From positions 496,001-560,000 of the forward strand of contig OY282378.1 in NCBI GenBank assembly GCA_958295835.1: a stretch of DNA of 64,000 bases, in the 5' to 3' direction. The first letter of the stretch is position 1. Each line of letters starts with the position of its first letter. Under the pieces are notes generated by a model that was given only the letters and a program-made list of their open reading frames with translations, ran no database searches and was not told the DNA's origin. A program made the translations under genes and the position numbers. Origin of the DNA: an uncultured Gammaproteobacteria bacterium (lineage in GTDB: Bacteria > Pseudomonadota > Gammaproteobacteria > HK1). Shown here piece by piece: positions 27,104 through 34,947 of this stretch.

Positions 27104-28215
27104 CAGGATTCGTTTCGCCCCATCGCCGCGGCGAGATTTTCGTGGATTTCGATTTTGATGGGCTCCGTCCGAAAAGAGAGCCCGGATGACGGGAAACGTT
27201 CGAGCGCCTCCGTGACGATCTTCAGAGCGCCCTCGACCGTGACGCCGGACAGCTCTTCGTCGGGGGAGTCGTCGCGGCGGATCTGCCAGCCGTACGTTCG
27301 TTCGCAGACGAGGTCGCACTCGCTACGCAGATGTCCGCCATCCCGGTGAAGCGCGGCCAGCCCGAGAATGCCGAGCGCGGCAAGGAAATCATGCGCCACT
27401 TCGTCCTTCCCGCTACCGCCGAACCCGATCTTCCGGAAGACCCCGAAAGAGATGACCGACCGCTGCTCGGCGTACCGCATGGTGATTGAAAGGCGCGGGA
27501 ACTTGTCCATCGACGGCGGCACTACGCCGAGCCCCTGATCGACGAGCTTCTTGCTCCCGTCACCGAGGTCAACCTTTTCGGAGGACGGCAGACCCATCGG
27601 ATCGAGACGGCCACCGGGACGATTCATCCTGAAGGCATCGACTGCGACGATCTTGGACCAGACCGCCTTCTCGTGGCGCCCCTGCCAGGCATTCGCCGCT
27701 GTTCCCGAGTGCGAATCCCAACCACCGAGGACGAGGATCAAAGGAGCGTGCTCAAGAAGTGCAGCCGCATTCTTGCGACTCGCCTCCCGGATCTGCTTTG
27801 CGACCTTCGACTTTTTCCACTCGGTGCCATCGGCGAGCCTGGCCGTGCCGACGGCCGCGTCGTAGGCACGGTGCGGCAGCTCCAGGTCCGTCAGTTGGCC
27901 GATGTTCGGAACGTCCATGCAATGGAGCGGGAGGGTGAGCTCGTCGGCCCGGACGAGCCCGAGAAGCGACTCTTCGATGCGGTTGGCTTGTGACGCCGAA
28001 GAATCGAGAAGGCACGTCTTGACCATCTCGTCACCGACGCGACGCTCCGACCAGACGTATCGAGGTCCCTTCTCGTCACCTTCCGCCTGCGCGAAGGTCG
28101 GTGGAGAGACGGTATCCCCATGCCCGCCCAGCGGCTGGAGGTGCCGAGTGATCGAGAGACCGCGGACGGTGGAATCCGCCATGAGGGTCGAGAGAACGTC
28201 GAGCGAGAGCTCCAT
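27103..28215 (-). CDS. csb1: Type I-G Csb1 (Cas7-like backbone subunit)
   Basis: 370 residues from ATG 28215 with GGAG 11 bases upstream. Motifs of Csb1/GSU0053: a TCLLDSSASQANRIEESLL segment, PHRAYDAAVGT-like region, LILVLGGWDSHSGTAANAWQG and CDLVCERTYGW near the C-terminus. Csb1 polymerises along crRNA as the Cas7-type backbone of the Cascade complex. It is the first gene of the csb1-csb2-cas3 operon. No cas1, cas2 or cas4 gene and no CRISPR array appear in the window. Confidence 0.87.
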   Translation of the reverse strand: MELSLDVLSTLMADSTVRGLSITRHLQPLGGHGDTVSPPTFAQAEGDEKGPRYVWSERRVGDEMVKTCLLDSSASQANRIEESLLGLVRADELTLPLHCMDVPNIGQLTDLELPHRAYDAAVGTARLADGTEWKKSKVAKQIREASRKNAAALLEHAPLILVLGGWDSHSGTAANAWQGRHEKAVWSKIVAVDAFRMNRPGGRLDPMGLPSSEKVDLGDGSKKLVDQGLGVVPPSMDKFPRLSITMRYAEQRSVISFGVFRKIGFGGSGKDEVAHDFLAALGILGLAALHRDGGHLRSECDLVCERTYGWQIRRDDSPDEELSGVTVEGALKIVTEALERFPSSGLSFRTEPIKIEIHENLAAAMGRNES

Positions 28216-28305
28216 TTTTCAGATCTCCACTGAGGGGAACACAGGCGAGCCATCCGGCCGAGACCCCCTGCGGGCAGGTCTCCATGATGCGAAGGAAACC
28301 GGAGA

Positions 28306-28593
28306 TCAACCGAGCAGAAAGTCAAGCGCCTTGATCAAGCCGACGCCCACGACGACCGCCGCGTATACCTTGGTGGTGATCCGCAACTCGAGCTTCTCGA
28401 CGGCGTTTTCCAGGTCGTCCTTCGTCACGAGGTTCTCGCCGATGGCGGCACTGATCTGCTCGGTGACGGCTTCAGCCTGCAAGTCGTCGAAACCCGCTTC
28501 GCGCAGAGCCTTGACGGCCTTGTGCGTATCGAATCGAGGGTGGCCATGAAAGACTTCTCCAGCCCGACCGTCGTTGTCCCTCGACGCTAGCAA
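28306..28593 (-). CDS. Second small coiled-coil / membrane protein (DUF1640-like)
   Basis: About 95 residues if read from TTG 28593; the start is uncertain because no good ribosome site is visible. From FDTHKAVKALREAGFDDLQA there follow a helix, NLVTKDDLENAVEKLELRIT (coiled coil) and a C-terminal hydrophobic helix VYAAVVVGVGLIKALDFLL. Same architecture as the 9505-9756 protein, but low identity. It is located between the CRISPR operon and the Xre-RES module. No reaction can be assigned. Confidence 0.55.
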   Translation of the reverse strand: MLASRDNDGRAGEVFHGHPRFDTHKAVKALREAGFDDLQAEAVTEQISAAIGENLVTKDDLENAVEKLELRITTKVYAAVVVGVGLIKALDFLLG

Positions 28594-28678
28594 GAACCCG
28601 GAGCGACGGCAAGGCGACCGGCCGCACCGGTTCCCAGGGAGTTGACGGATCGGGAGAGCGTGGATACAGTTTGGAGCT

Positions 28679-29305
28679 ATGGCTGATATCCATATCCAAT
28701 CCGTTTGTAGTCCATTCGATGTCCCGGAGGTCGCCCATCAGGCGGTGACGACGCTGACGCGCGCCGATGCGATGGGCCTGATTCCGCCGGGGGAAACGAT
28801 CGATCGCCTCGATGCCGCCGTGTTGAGGGGCATCGTCGAGCACATTTCCCGGGCCGGTATCGGTCGAGGACTCCTCGCCGAGCTTCCCGACTCCGCCTGT
28901 TCGGACCCGAAACGACTTTCCACCACGCTCGGGAAGATCAACGACGCCCTCGATGCGTCTCCAGTACCCGCCTGCGAATGGCCCGGACTGGGTCGGACCC
29001 TGGGCGCCGACCTGCTCGCCCGGCTTCTGGGAATCTCCATGTCGAGCTTGCGCCGCTATCTCTCGGGCGCTCGCTCCACGCCCGACGAAGTCGCCGCACG
29101 GCTTCATTTCCTGGCGCTGGTCACCGGCGATCTGGCCGGGGCATACAACGACGTCGGCATCCGCCGCTGGTTCGTGCGGTCTCGCAAGCTGCTCGGTAAC
29201 CGTGCGCCCGTCCAGCTCCTGAGACGGGCATGGCAGCCCGAAGACCCGGGGCCACGGCGGGTACGGGCTCTTGCCCGGGCCCTGGTCCCGTCACCGGCCA
29301 CATGA
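28679..29305 (+). CDS. MbcA/ParS/Xre-type antitoxin
   Basis: 208 residues. The C-terminal half has the MbcA/ParS signature ISMSSLRRYLSGARSTPDEV, then HFLALVTGDLAGAYNDVGIR and RWFVRSRKLLGNRAPVQLL. The N-terminal part is longer than usual and helical. It neutralises the RES-domain toxin that follows. Its stop overlaps the toxin ATG (ATGA at 29302-29305), which fixes the toxin start. Such antitoxins usually repress their own promoter, but no operator was identified here. Confidence 0.85.
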   Translation: MADIHIQSVCSPFDVPEVAHQAVTTLTRADAMGLIPPGETIDRLDAAVLRGIVEHISRAGIGRGLLAELPDSACSDPKRLSTTLGKINDALDASPVPACEWPGLGRTLGADLLARLLGISMSSLRRYLSGARSTPDEVAARLHFLALVTGDLAGAYNDVGIRRWFVRSRKLLGNRAPVQLLRRAWQPEDPGPRRVRALARALVPSPAT

Positions 29306-29841
29306 TCGGTTTCCGGCATACGGATCCCCGATATCCGTTTCTCTGGGAACATCCTCGCCAGCCTGCCGCCCGGTGGCATGCGGAGGGCGAAGCGCCGGCC
29401 CATTACTTCAGCGACACCCCCGATGGGGCATGGGCCGAGTTTCTGCGCCATGAGGAGATCACCGCTCCGGAAGATCTGCCCGGTATCCGTCGCGCCCTGT
29501 GGGTGATCGACATCGGAGATGAACCGGCGGTACTCCCCGGCCTGCCCCCCGAGGTCCTCACGGGGGGACCCGAAACCTGGAGGGATTGCCAGGAAGAGGC
29601 GCGTCGCCTGCGCGCCGGGGGCGTTACCGGGATCACGGCCCCGTCGGCGGCCTTGTTGCCGGGCGCGGCCCGGGGCTGGCGGGTGGACGGCGGCTTGCAA
29701 CCTGGCCCCGACCGGGACGGGAAGGTCATCGTCCTCTTCGGAAGCCGCCCGGGTCTGGTGGGCTGGGCGACGACGGTTGCCGGACGTCCGGGCGAGGATC
29801 TTCCGTATCGGGTGCGCTACTTCCGATGTGGCGATGTGTGA
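29302..29841 (+). CDS. RES-domain toxin (NAD+-degrading type)
   Basis: 179 residues from ATG 29302. RES hallmarks are visible: HTDPRYPFLWE at the N-terminus (Arg), RWHAEGEAPAHYFSDTPDGAWAEFLRH (Tyr and Glu in the NAD-binding loop) and a Ser in the APSAALLPG segment. RES toxins (MbcT, COG5654) deplete NAD+. The toxin is complete and uninterrupted, unlike the HicA and YoeB toxins in this window. A fragment of a GST gene follows immediately. Confidence 0.85.
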   Translation: MIGFRHTDPRYPFLWEHPRQPAARWHAEGEAPAHYFSDTPDGAWAEFLRHEEITAPEDLPGIRRALWVIDIGDEPAVLPGLPPEVLTGGPETWRDCQEEARRLRAGGVTGITAPSAALLPGAARGWRVDGGLQPGPDRDGKVIVLFGSRPGLVGWATTVAGRPGEDLPYRVRYFRCGDV

Positions 29842-29847
29842 TGTGAC

Positions 29848-29993
29848 ACGGCGTACCTCCGCCAACGTCATGAAGCCGCAGTGGGCGGCCGACGAACTCG
29901 GGCTCGACTGCGAACAGGCGGACGTCGGCGGGAAATTCGGCGGCAGCCGGGAGCCCGACCATCTCGCGATGAATCCGATGGGGCTCGTGACTT
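29848..29993 (+). pseudogene. Fragment duplicated from the downstream GST gene
   Basis: About 146 bp (with RRTSANVMKP, then WAADELGLD, DVGGKFGG, MNPMGLV in frame) match 34258-34403 of the intact glutathione-S-transferase gene at high identity. Upstream and downstream the similarity ends abruptly, and the frame runs into TCGRIIRRSMV before a stop. It has no start of its own. Differences such as CTG to CAG are mostly single-base. Confidence 0.8.
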
Positions 29994-30036
29994 GCGGAAG
30001 GATCATCAGACGATCGATGGTTTAATCGTGAATTGT

Positions 30037-30071
30037 CATGATAATCAGCGATACAATCGCTGATTATCATG
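30037..30071. promoter_or_regulatory. 16-bp perfect palindrome covering the ATPase start
   Basis: CATGATAATCAGCGAT (30037-30052) and ATCGCTGATTATCATG (30056-30071) are perfect inverted repeats with a 3-base loop. The right arm contains the ATG of the ATPase gene (30069). As DNA it is a likely operator. As RNA it would sequester the start codon. Confidence 0.6.
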
Positions 30072-31217
30072 AACACGACATCCCTAATCGTCCCCCGCTA
30101 CCTGGATGCACGGAGCATTCTGGAGCGGCGGTCCTGTTTCCTGTTCGGCCCGCGCCAGACCGGCAAATCCACATTGATTCGCCAGCAACTCGACGCTTAT
30201 CCCATCTACAGCCTGCTCGACCAGATCCTCTTCGTCCGCCTGTCCCGCAATCCCGCGCTCATTCGGGAGGCTCTGACCGGCGATACGACGATCGTGGTCA
30301 TCGACGAAATCCAGAAGATGCCCGGGCTCCTCGATGAAGTGCAGCTCATGATCGAAGAGCACGGGATCCGGTTCCTTCTCACGGGATCGAGCGCCCGCGG
30401 CCTGCGCCGGAAGGGAGTCAATCTGCTCGGTGGCCGGGCTCGCTCACGCACCCTGCATCCCTTCGTCCGCGTCGAGCTCGGTGAGCACTTCGACCTGGAC
30501 CGAGCGCTGGAACACGGTCTCCTGCCCCCGATCTTCTTTTCCGATTCGCCCGTGGAAGACTTGGCGGCCTACGCGGGCGACTATCTCAAGGAAGAGGTCG
30601 CGGCCGAGGCGATCGTCCGGAACATCGGCGCATTCAGCCGGTTTCTGGAAACGGCTGCCCATGCACATGGCGAAATGATCAACTTCTCGAACATGGCCAA
30701 CGATGCCCAGGTACCGGCATCGACCGTGCGCGAGTACTACCGGATCCTGAAGGACACGTTCATCGCTCACGAAGTGCCGGCGCTGACGGAGAGCCGGAAG
30801 CGCAAGGCGATCTCCACGTCGAAATACTATCTGTTCGACGTGGGACTCGCCCGTCACTTGCAGGGACGGCGGGGGCTGGCGCCGGGAACCGCCGAGTACG
30901 GCAGTGCCTTCGAGAGCTTCGTTTTTCAGGAAATCAAGGCGTTCTGTGATTACCACCGGTTGGACACTCCACGGTACTGGCGCTCGAAATCGAAGTTCGA
31001 GGTGGACTTCGTCTTCGAGGATCTGGCCGTCGAGGTGAAGGCGAAGAAGAACGTGGGCGCACGGGATCTGAGGGGATTGCGGGCGTTGCGCGAGGAGGGT
31101 CTGTTCGACCATTACCTGTTGGTGTCGATGGAGCTGGTACCGCGGGTGGTGGACGGCATCCGGATCCTTCCCTGGTCCGATTTCCTGGACCGACTCTGGG
31201 GTGGGGAATGGCTTTGA
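30069..31217 (+). CDS. AAA ATPase with DUF4143 nuclease-like tail (copy 1)
   Basis: 382 residues. Walker A FGPRQTGKST (26-35), Walker B TIVVIDEIQKM (74-84), LLTGSSARGLRRKG sensor region. The C-terminal DUF4143 part holds SKFEVDFVFE, then AVEVKAKK, which carries the Glu-x-Asp and Glu-x-Lys pairs of a PD-(D/E)XK-like fold. This widespread family has no settled role. Many members are found with toxin-antitoxin and defence genes. The start lies inside a palindrome. A truncated P450 overlaps its 3' end by a few codons. Confidence 0.82.
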   Translation: MNTTSLIVPRYLDARSILERRSCFLFGPRQTGKSTLIRQQLDAYPIYSLLDQILFVRLSRNPALIREALTGDTTIVVIDEIQKMPGLLDEVQLMIEEHGIRFLLTGSSARGLRRKGVNLLGGRARSRTLHPFVRVELGEHFDLDRALEHGLLPPIFFSDSPVEDLAAYAGDYLKEEVAAEAIVRNIGAFSRFLETAAHAHGEMINFSNMANDAQVPASTVREYYRILKDTFIAHEVPALTESRKRKAISTSKYYLFDVGLARHLQGRRGLAPGTAEYGSAFESFVFQEIKAFCDYHRLDTPRYWRSKSKFEVDFVFEDLAVEVKAKKNVGARDLRGLRALREEGLFDHYLLVSMELVPRVVDGIRILPWSDFLDRLWGGEWL

Positions 31218-32005
31218 GCGACGCGGAAATCCGAGACGAGATGATCACCATACTGCTGGCAGGGCACGAGACTACGGCCACCTCGATGGCATGGGTGATG
31301 TACCGCCTGTTGCAACATCCCGAGGTGCTGGAGACCACCCGGACGGAAGTGGCGTCGGTGTTCGGGAACGGACGGCAGGCGTCTCTGGCGGAGCAGGTCG
31401 CCGAACTCGGCTATCTCGACGCCGTCACCAAGGAGACCGCGCGCCTGCATCCCGTCGTGCCAATCGTCTTGCGTTATCTCGAAGCGCCGACCCGTATCGG
31501 GGACTTCGATCTGCCCGCGGGCAGCGTGGCCGTACCGTGCATCTATCTCACGCACCGGCGGCCCGACGTCTGGCCCGACCCCGAGACGTTCAGGCCGGAG
31601 CGCTTCATCGACCGGCGCGTGGACCCCTACGCCTTTTTTCCGTTCGGCGGCGGGGCGCACCACTGCCTGGGCGCGGCATTCGCCACGTACGAAATGAAGA
31701 TCGTGCTGGCTCGGATGCTGGCCCGCGTATCCCTGCGACCGAACCCGGTCCATACGGTACGCACGGTGCGGCGCGGCATCACGTTCGCGCCATCGGGCGG
31801 CCTGCCCGTGATCCGCGCCGCGGACCCGTGCCCGACGGAGCTGCGGACGGAACTGCAACGTGCGAGGCGCCGGCCGGGTCGGCTGCGATACCAGGCGGTG
31901 AAGGGGCTGGTCAGCTTCGGAGCCCGGCGCATCGCTCTTTCCCTGTTCTCGTCGTCTCTGCCGCTTGGTCGACCTGATCCTTGCTTTTTCAAAATGTCGC
32001 TTTAG
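31208..32005 (+). pseudogene. Cytochrome P450, N-terminally truncated
   Basis: The frame has the I-helix HETTATSM (AGHETTATS near 19), KETARLHP (ExxR motif), a PERF segment and the haem loop FPFGGGAHHCLGAAFA with the Cys ligand. The first ~200 residues of a normal P450 (~450) are missing and the start coincides with the 3' end of the ATPase gene. The last ~40 residues (RYQAVKGLV...) do not look like P450. It probably became joined to this position by rearrangement. It cannot be a functional monooxygenase as read. Confidence 0.8.
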
Positions 32006-32015
32006 ATTAGCAAGG

Positions 32016-33191
32016 ATGATTCCGCGCCGAGCGCTCAAGGCCGTCACTACCGCCCTGGATCGTCAAGCGGCGGTCGCCCTGATCGGGCCACGTCAGGTCG
32101 GCAAGACGACTCTCGCCCGCGACATTGCGCGGCGGGTGGGAGCGCTGTACCTGGATCTCGAATCGGCGGCAGATCGGGCGAAACTCGCCGATGCGCGGCT
32201 GTTCCTCGCCGAGTACGAAGACCGCCTGGTCGTTCTCGATGAGATCCACCGCGCCCCCGGGCTGTTTCCGGAACTGCGCGGCATCATCGACGTGGGCCGG
32301 CAGCACGGCAACCGGACCGGCCGCTTCCTGATCCCTGGATCGGCGTCCGTGGATTTGCTCGAACAATCGGGCGAGACGTTGGCAGGGCGAATCGAGTTCG
32401 TCCCGCTCGGCCCATTCGACGTGCTGGACGTGCCGCCGGAAACCGCCACCGTGACCGAGCTGTGGGTGCGGGGCGGTTTCCCCGACAGTCTTCTGGCGGC
32501 GAACGACGACGACAGCCTGATCTTCCGCCGCAACTTCATCCGCACCTGTCTGGAACGCGACGTATCGGAGTTCACCGGACGACGCATTCCGGCGGAGACC
32601 CTGGCGCGCTTGTGGACCATGCTGGCCCATGGCCAGGGCACGCTGCTGAACGCATCGAAGCTGGCCGCCAGCCTTGCGCTCAGCGGCCCGACGGTGACCG
32701 GCTACGTCGATCTGCTGGTCGATCTGCTGCTGGTGCGCCGCCTGCGCCCCCTCCACGCCAACGTCCGCAAGCGCCTGGTCAAATCCCCCAAGGTCTACGT
32801 CCGGGACAGCGGTCTCGTCCACGCCCTGCTCGGCATCGACAGCCACGACACGCTGGCCGGACATCCCGTCGCGGGCGCAAGCTGGGAAGGCTTCGTCATC
32901 GAGAACCTGCTGGCCACGGCGCCCCCCGGAACCGCCGCCAGCTTCTATCGCACCCGGGCGGGGGCCGAAATCGACCTGGTGATGGAACTGCCCGGCGGCA
33001 GGGCGACCTGGGCCGTCGAGATCAAGCTCGGGCTGGTGCCCGGTATCGGCCGTGGATTCCACTATGCCTGCGAAGACGTCGCGCCCGAGCGGGCCTTCAT
33101 CGTCTATTCGGGCGACGATCGCTATCCGCTGTCGAACGACGTGGAGGTGATCGGCCTGCGGGAAATGGCCGGACTGCTCAGGAACGCGTAG
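32016..33191 (+). CDS. AAA ATPase with DUF4143 nuclease-like tail (copy 2)
   Basis: 391 residues from ATG 32016; an earlier ATG at 31965 is unsupported. Walker A IGPRQVGKTT (23-32), Walker B RLVVLDEIHRAPG (about 66-78), ARG-finger-like RNFIRTCLERDVSEF (about 175), then the DUF4143 core AEIDLVMELPGG, then AVEIKLG, again with Asp and Glu-x-Lys. An AT-rich stretch precedes it. The sequence differs widely from copy 1, so these are not a recent duplicate. The role is unknown. Confidence 0.82.
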   Translation: MIPRRALKAVTTALDRQAAVALIGPRQVGKTTLARDIARRVGALYLDLESAADRAKLADARLFLAEYEDRLVVLDEIHRAPGLFPELRGIIDVGRQHGNRTGRFLIPGSASVDLLEQSGETLAGRIEFVPLGPFDVLDVPPETATVTELWVRGGFPDSLLAANDDDSLIFRRNFIRTCLERDVSEFTGRRIPAETLARLWTMLAHGQGTLLNASKLAASLALSGPTVTGYVDLLVDLLLVRRLRPLHANVRKRLVKSPKVYVRDSGLVHALLGIDSHDTLAGHPVAGASWEGFVIENLLATAPPGTAASFYRTRAGAEIDLVMELPGGRATWAVEIKLGLVPGIGRGFHYACEDVAPERAFIVYSGDDRYPLSNDVEVIGLREMAGLLRNA

Positions 33192-33271
33192 AACGTGCGA
33201 GTCCACATCCGCTCCAGCCCTCACGTTTGCAATGGGGAAGACGGCCGGGGCGGATATTCCCAGACCGCCAC

Positions 33272-33311
33272 GAGTGTCATGAATCCGCCACGGCAGGCGC
33301 CGGAAAACCGG
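33272..33311. repeat. Dispersed repeat, copy 2
   Basis: GAGTGTCATGAATC followed by GGCAGGCGCCGGAAAACCGG repeats the two blocks seen at 22237-22324 in the same order. It sits in the leader of the racemase gene. Only two copies were noticed in the window. Confidence 0.5.
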
Positions 33312-33335
33312 CCTTTGAATCAGGAGGAGAGGCCC

Positions 33336-34124
33336 ATGAATGACTGGACCAGGGGACGGGCGCGCATCGGGGTGGTGGTGCCGTTCTCCAACACCAACCT
33401 CGAACCCGACCTGATGATGCTCTGCCCGCCGGGGGTCTCGCTGCACTTCGCCCGGGCCGGGGGCTACGACCTCGACGCCATCCCCGACGAGCACCAGATG
33501 CGGCACTACTCGGACGCGCCGTTCGAGGAGGTCGTGGACAGCCTGCGCGCCTGCCGGCCGGACGTCATGCTCTACGGCTGCACCTCGGCGACGCTGGCCC
33601 GGGGACCCGCATTCGACGCCGGGTTCCGCCGGCGCATCGAGGAGCGCGCCGGGGCGCCCGCGGTGACCGCGGCGTCGGCGGTCATCGAGGCTCTGGAGGA
33701 CCTCGGGGTCGAGCGCATCGCGTTCAGCTCGCCCTACGTCTCCTCCCTCAACGACCACGCGGTGTCGTTCATCGAGGCGTGCGGCTTCCGATGCGTGGGC
33801 CGGGCCGACACCGCCGCTCCCCTCGGCAACGCCGAAGTGGCCGCGCTCACCCCGGAAGACGTGATGGCGCTGGCCCGCAAGGCGGACCGCGAGCAGGCGG
33901 AGGCGATCGTGCTCTCGTGCACGGACATGCGCGCGGCGGAGGCGGTGCCGGCCATCGAGGCGAGCTTGGGGAAGCCGGTGGTGACCAGCAACCAGGCGAT
34001 GATGCACGCCGCCCTGAAGCGCATCGGCGTATCGCCCCGCGAGTGCGCGTTGCGCGGGCAACGCCTTGCAGGGTGCGGGCTTCCGGAAGTGCGGGATGGT
34101 CCCCCGGTAGCGGTGAAGGCGTAG
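33336..34124 (+). CDS. Asp/Glu/maleate racemase-family enzyme
   Basis: 262 residues from ATG 33336 with AGGAGGAGAGG upstream. Two family Cys lie at C82 (YGCTSATL) and C195 (VLSCTDMRA), with GVVVPFSNTNLEPD near the start. This Cys pair is that of maleate isomerase, arylmalonate decarboxylase and hydantoin racemase. The LEPDLMMLCPPG motif and length fit maleate cis-trans isomerase-like members. A hydantoin-racemase role with the HyuAB fusion 11 kb upstream is possible but only by analogy. GST follows 115 bases later. Confidence 0.72.
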   Translation: MNDWTRGRARIGVVVPFSNTNLEPDLMMLCPPGVSLHFARAGGYDLDAIPDEHQMRHYSDAPFEEVVDSLRACRPDVMLYGCTSATLARGPAFDAGFRRRIEERAGAPAVTAASAVIEALEDLGVERIAFSSPYVSSLNDHAVSFIEACGFRCVGRADTAAPLGNAEVAALTPEDVMALARKADREQAEAIVLSCTDMRAAEAVPAIEASLGKPVVTSNQAMMHAALKRIGVSPRECALRGQRLAGCGLPEVRDGPPVAVKA

Positions 34125-34171
34125 ACTGTGAAGACGCAGACGTCCGGTGTCCGTCGGGACGGGAGAACATC

Positions 34172-34246
34172 ATGAAGATTCAGGAGAGTCCCGTCTCGAC
34201 CGTGAATTCGACCGACATTCGCCAGGAAGGAGCTCCGCCATGCTGA
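34172..34246 (+). CDS. Possible 24-residue leader ORF overlapping the GST start
   Basis: ATG 34172 has GGGAGA eight bases upstream. The 24-codon frame (MKIQESPVSTVNSTDIRQ, then EGAPPC) ends at TGA 34244-34246, inside the first codons of the GST gene (ATG 34240). It may couple translation of the GST or be chance. I assign no function. Confidence 0.25.
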   Translation: MKIQESPVSTVNSTDIRQEGAPPC

Positions 34247-34860
34247 AGATCATCGGACGACGTACTTCCGCCAACGTCATGAAGCCGCTGTGGGCGGCCG
34301 ACGAGCTCGGGCTCGACTACGATCGGGTGGACGTCGGCGGGAAGTTCGGCGGCAACCGGGAGCCCGGCTATCTCGCGATGAATCCGATGGGGCTCGTGCC
34401 GACGCTCGTCGAGGATGACTTCACTCTCTGGGAATCGAACGCGATCACCCGTTATCTCTGCGGGAAATACGGGCGGGGCTCGCTCTGTCCGGCCGACCCG
34501 CGGGTGCGGGCCATCGCCGACACCTGGATGGACTGGCAGCAGACGGCGTGCGCCCCCATGATGTTTCCGGTGTTCTGGGGCTTGGTGCGCACCCCGGAGG
34601 CCGAGCGCGACTACGACGCGATCAACGCCGGCATCGAACGCGGCCTCGATGTATGGGGCGTGCTCGACCGGCACCTCGCGGACCGCGCCTTCGTGGCGGG
34701 CGACACGTTCACCATGGGCGACATCCCCATCGGCCCGCAGGCCCATCGCTGGTTCAACCTGGTGGAGAAGCGCCCGCCGATGCCGAACCTGGAATCATGG
34801 TATCGACGCCTCACCGAGCGCCCCGCGTTCCGGAAGAACGTGATGATCCCCATCGTGTAG
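34240..34860 (+). CDS. Glutathione S-transferase family protein
   Basis: 206 residues from ATG 34240, with AGGAAGGAG upstream. The N-terminal thioredoxin-like domain has RRTSANVMKPLWAADELGL, NPMGLVPTLVEDD (cis-Pro) and WESNAITRYL (Glu-Ser contact to glutathione). The C-terminal helical domain ends in YRRLTERPAFRKNV. The first ~50 codons are copied at 29848-29993. The substrate is unknown. It is in tandem with the racemase-family gene and could take part in the same degradation route. Confidence 0.85.
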   Translation: MLKIIGRRTSANVMKPLWAADELGLDYDRVDVGGKFGGNREPGYLAMNPMGLVPTLVEDDFTLWESNAITRYLCGKYGRGSLCPADPRVRAIADTWMDWQQTACAPMMFPVFWGLVRTPEAERDYDAINAGIERGLDVWGVLDRHLADRAFVAGDTFTMGDIPIGPQAHRWFNLVEKRPPMPNLESWYRRLTERPAFRKNVMIPIV

Positions 34861-34947
34861 GGGCGGGTCCCGGAAAGGACGGAACGCCCACTGGATGAAC
34901 CCAGGCGCCCGAGTGGTCCCGGACCGCGGACCCGCACCGGCGGGCGT

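Noticed and set aside
26345..27349. 334-codon plus-strand frame across csb2
   Set aside because: It is antisense to csb2 with shadow composition.
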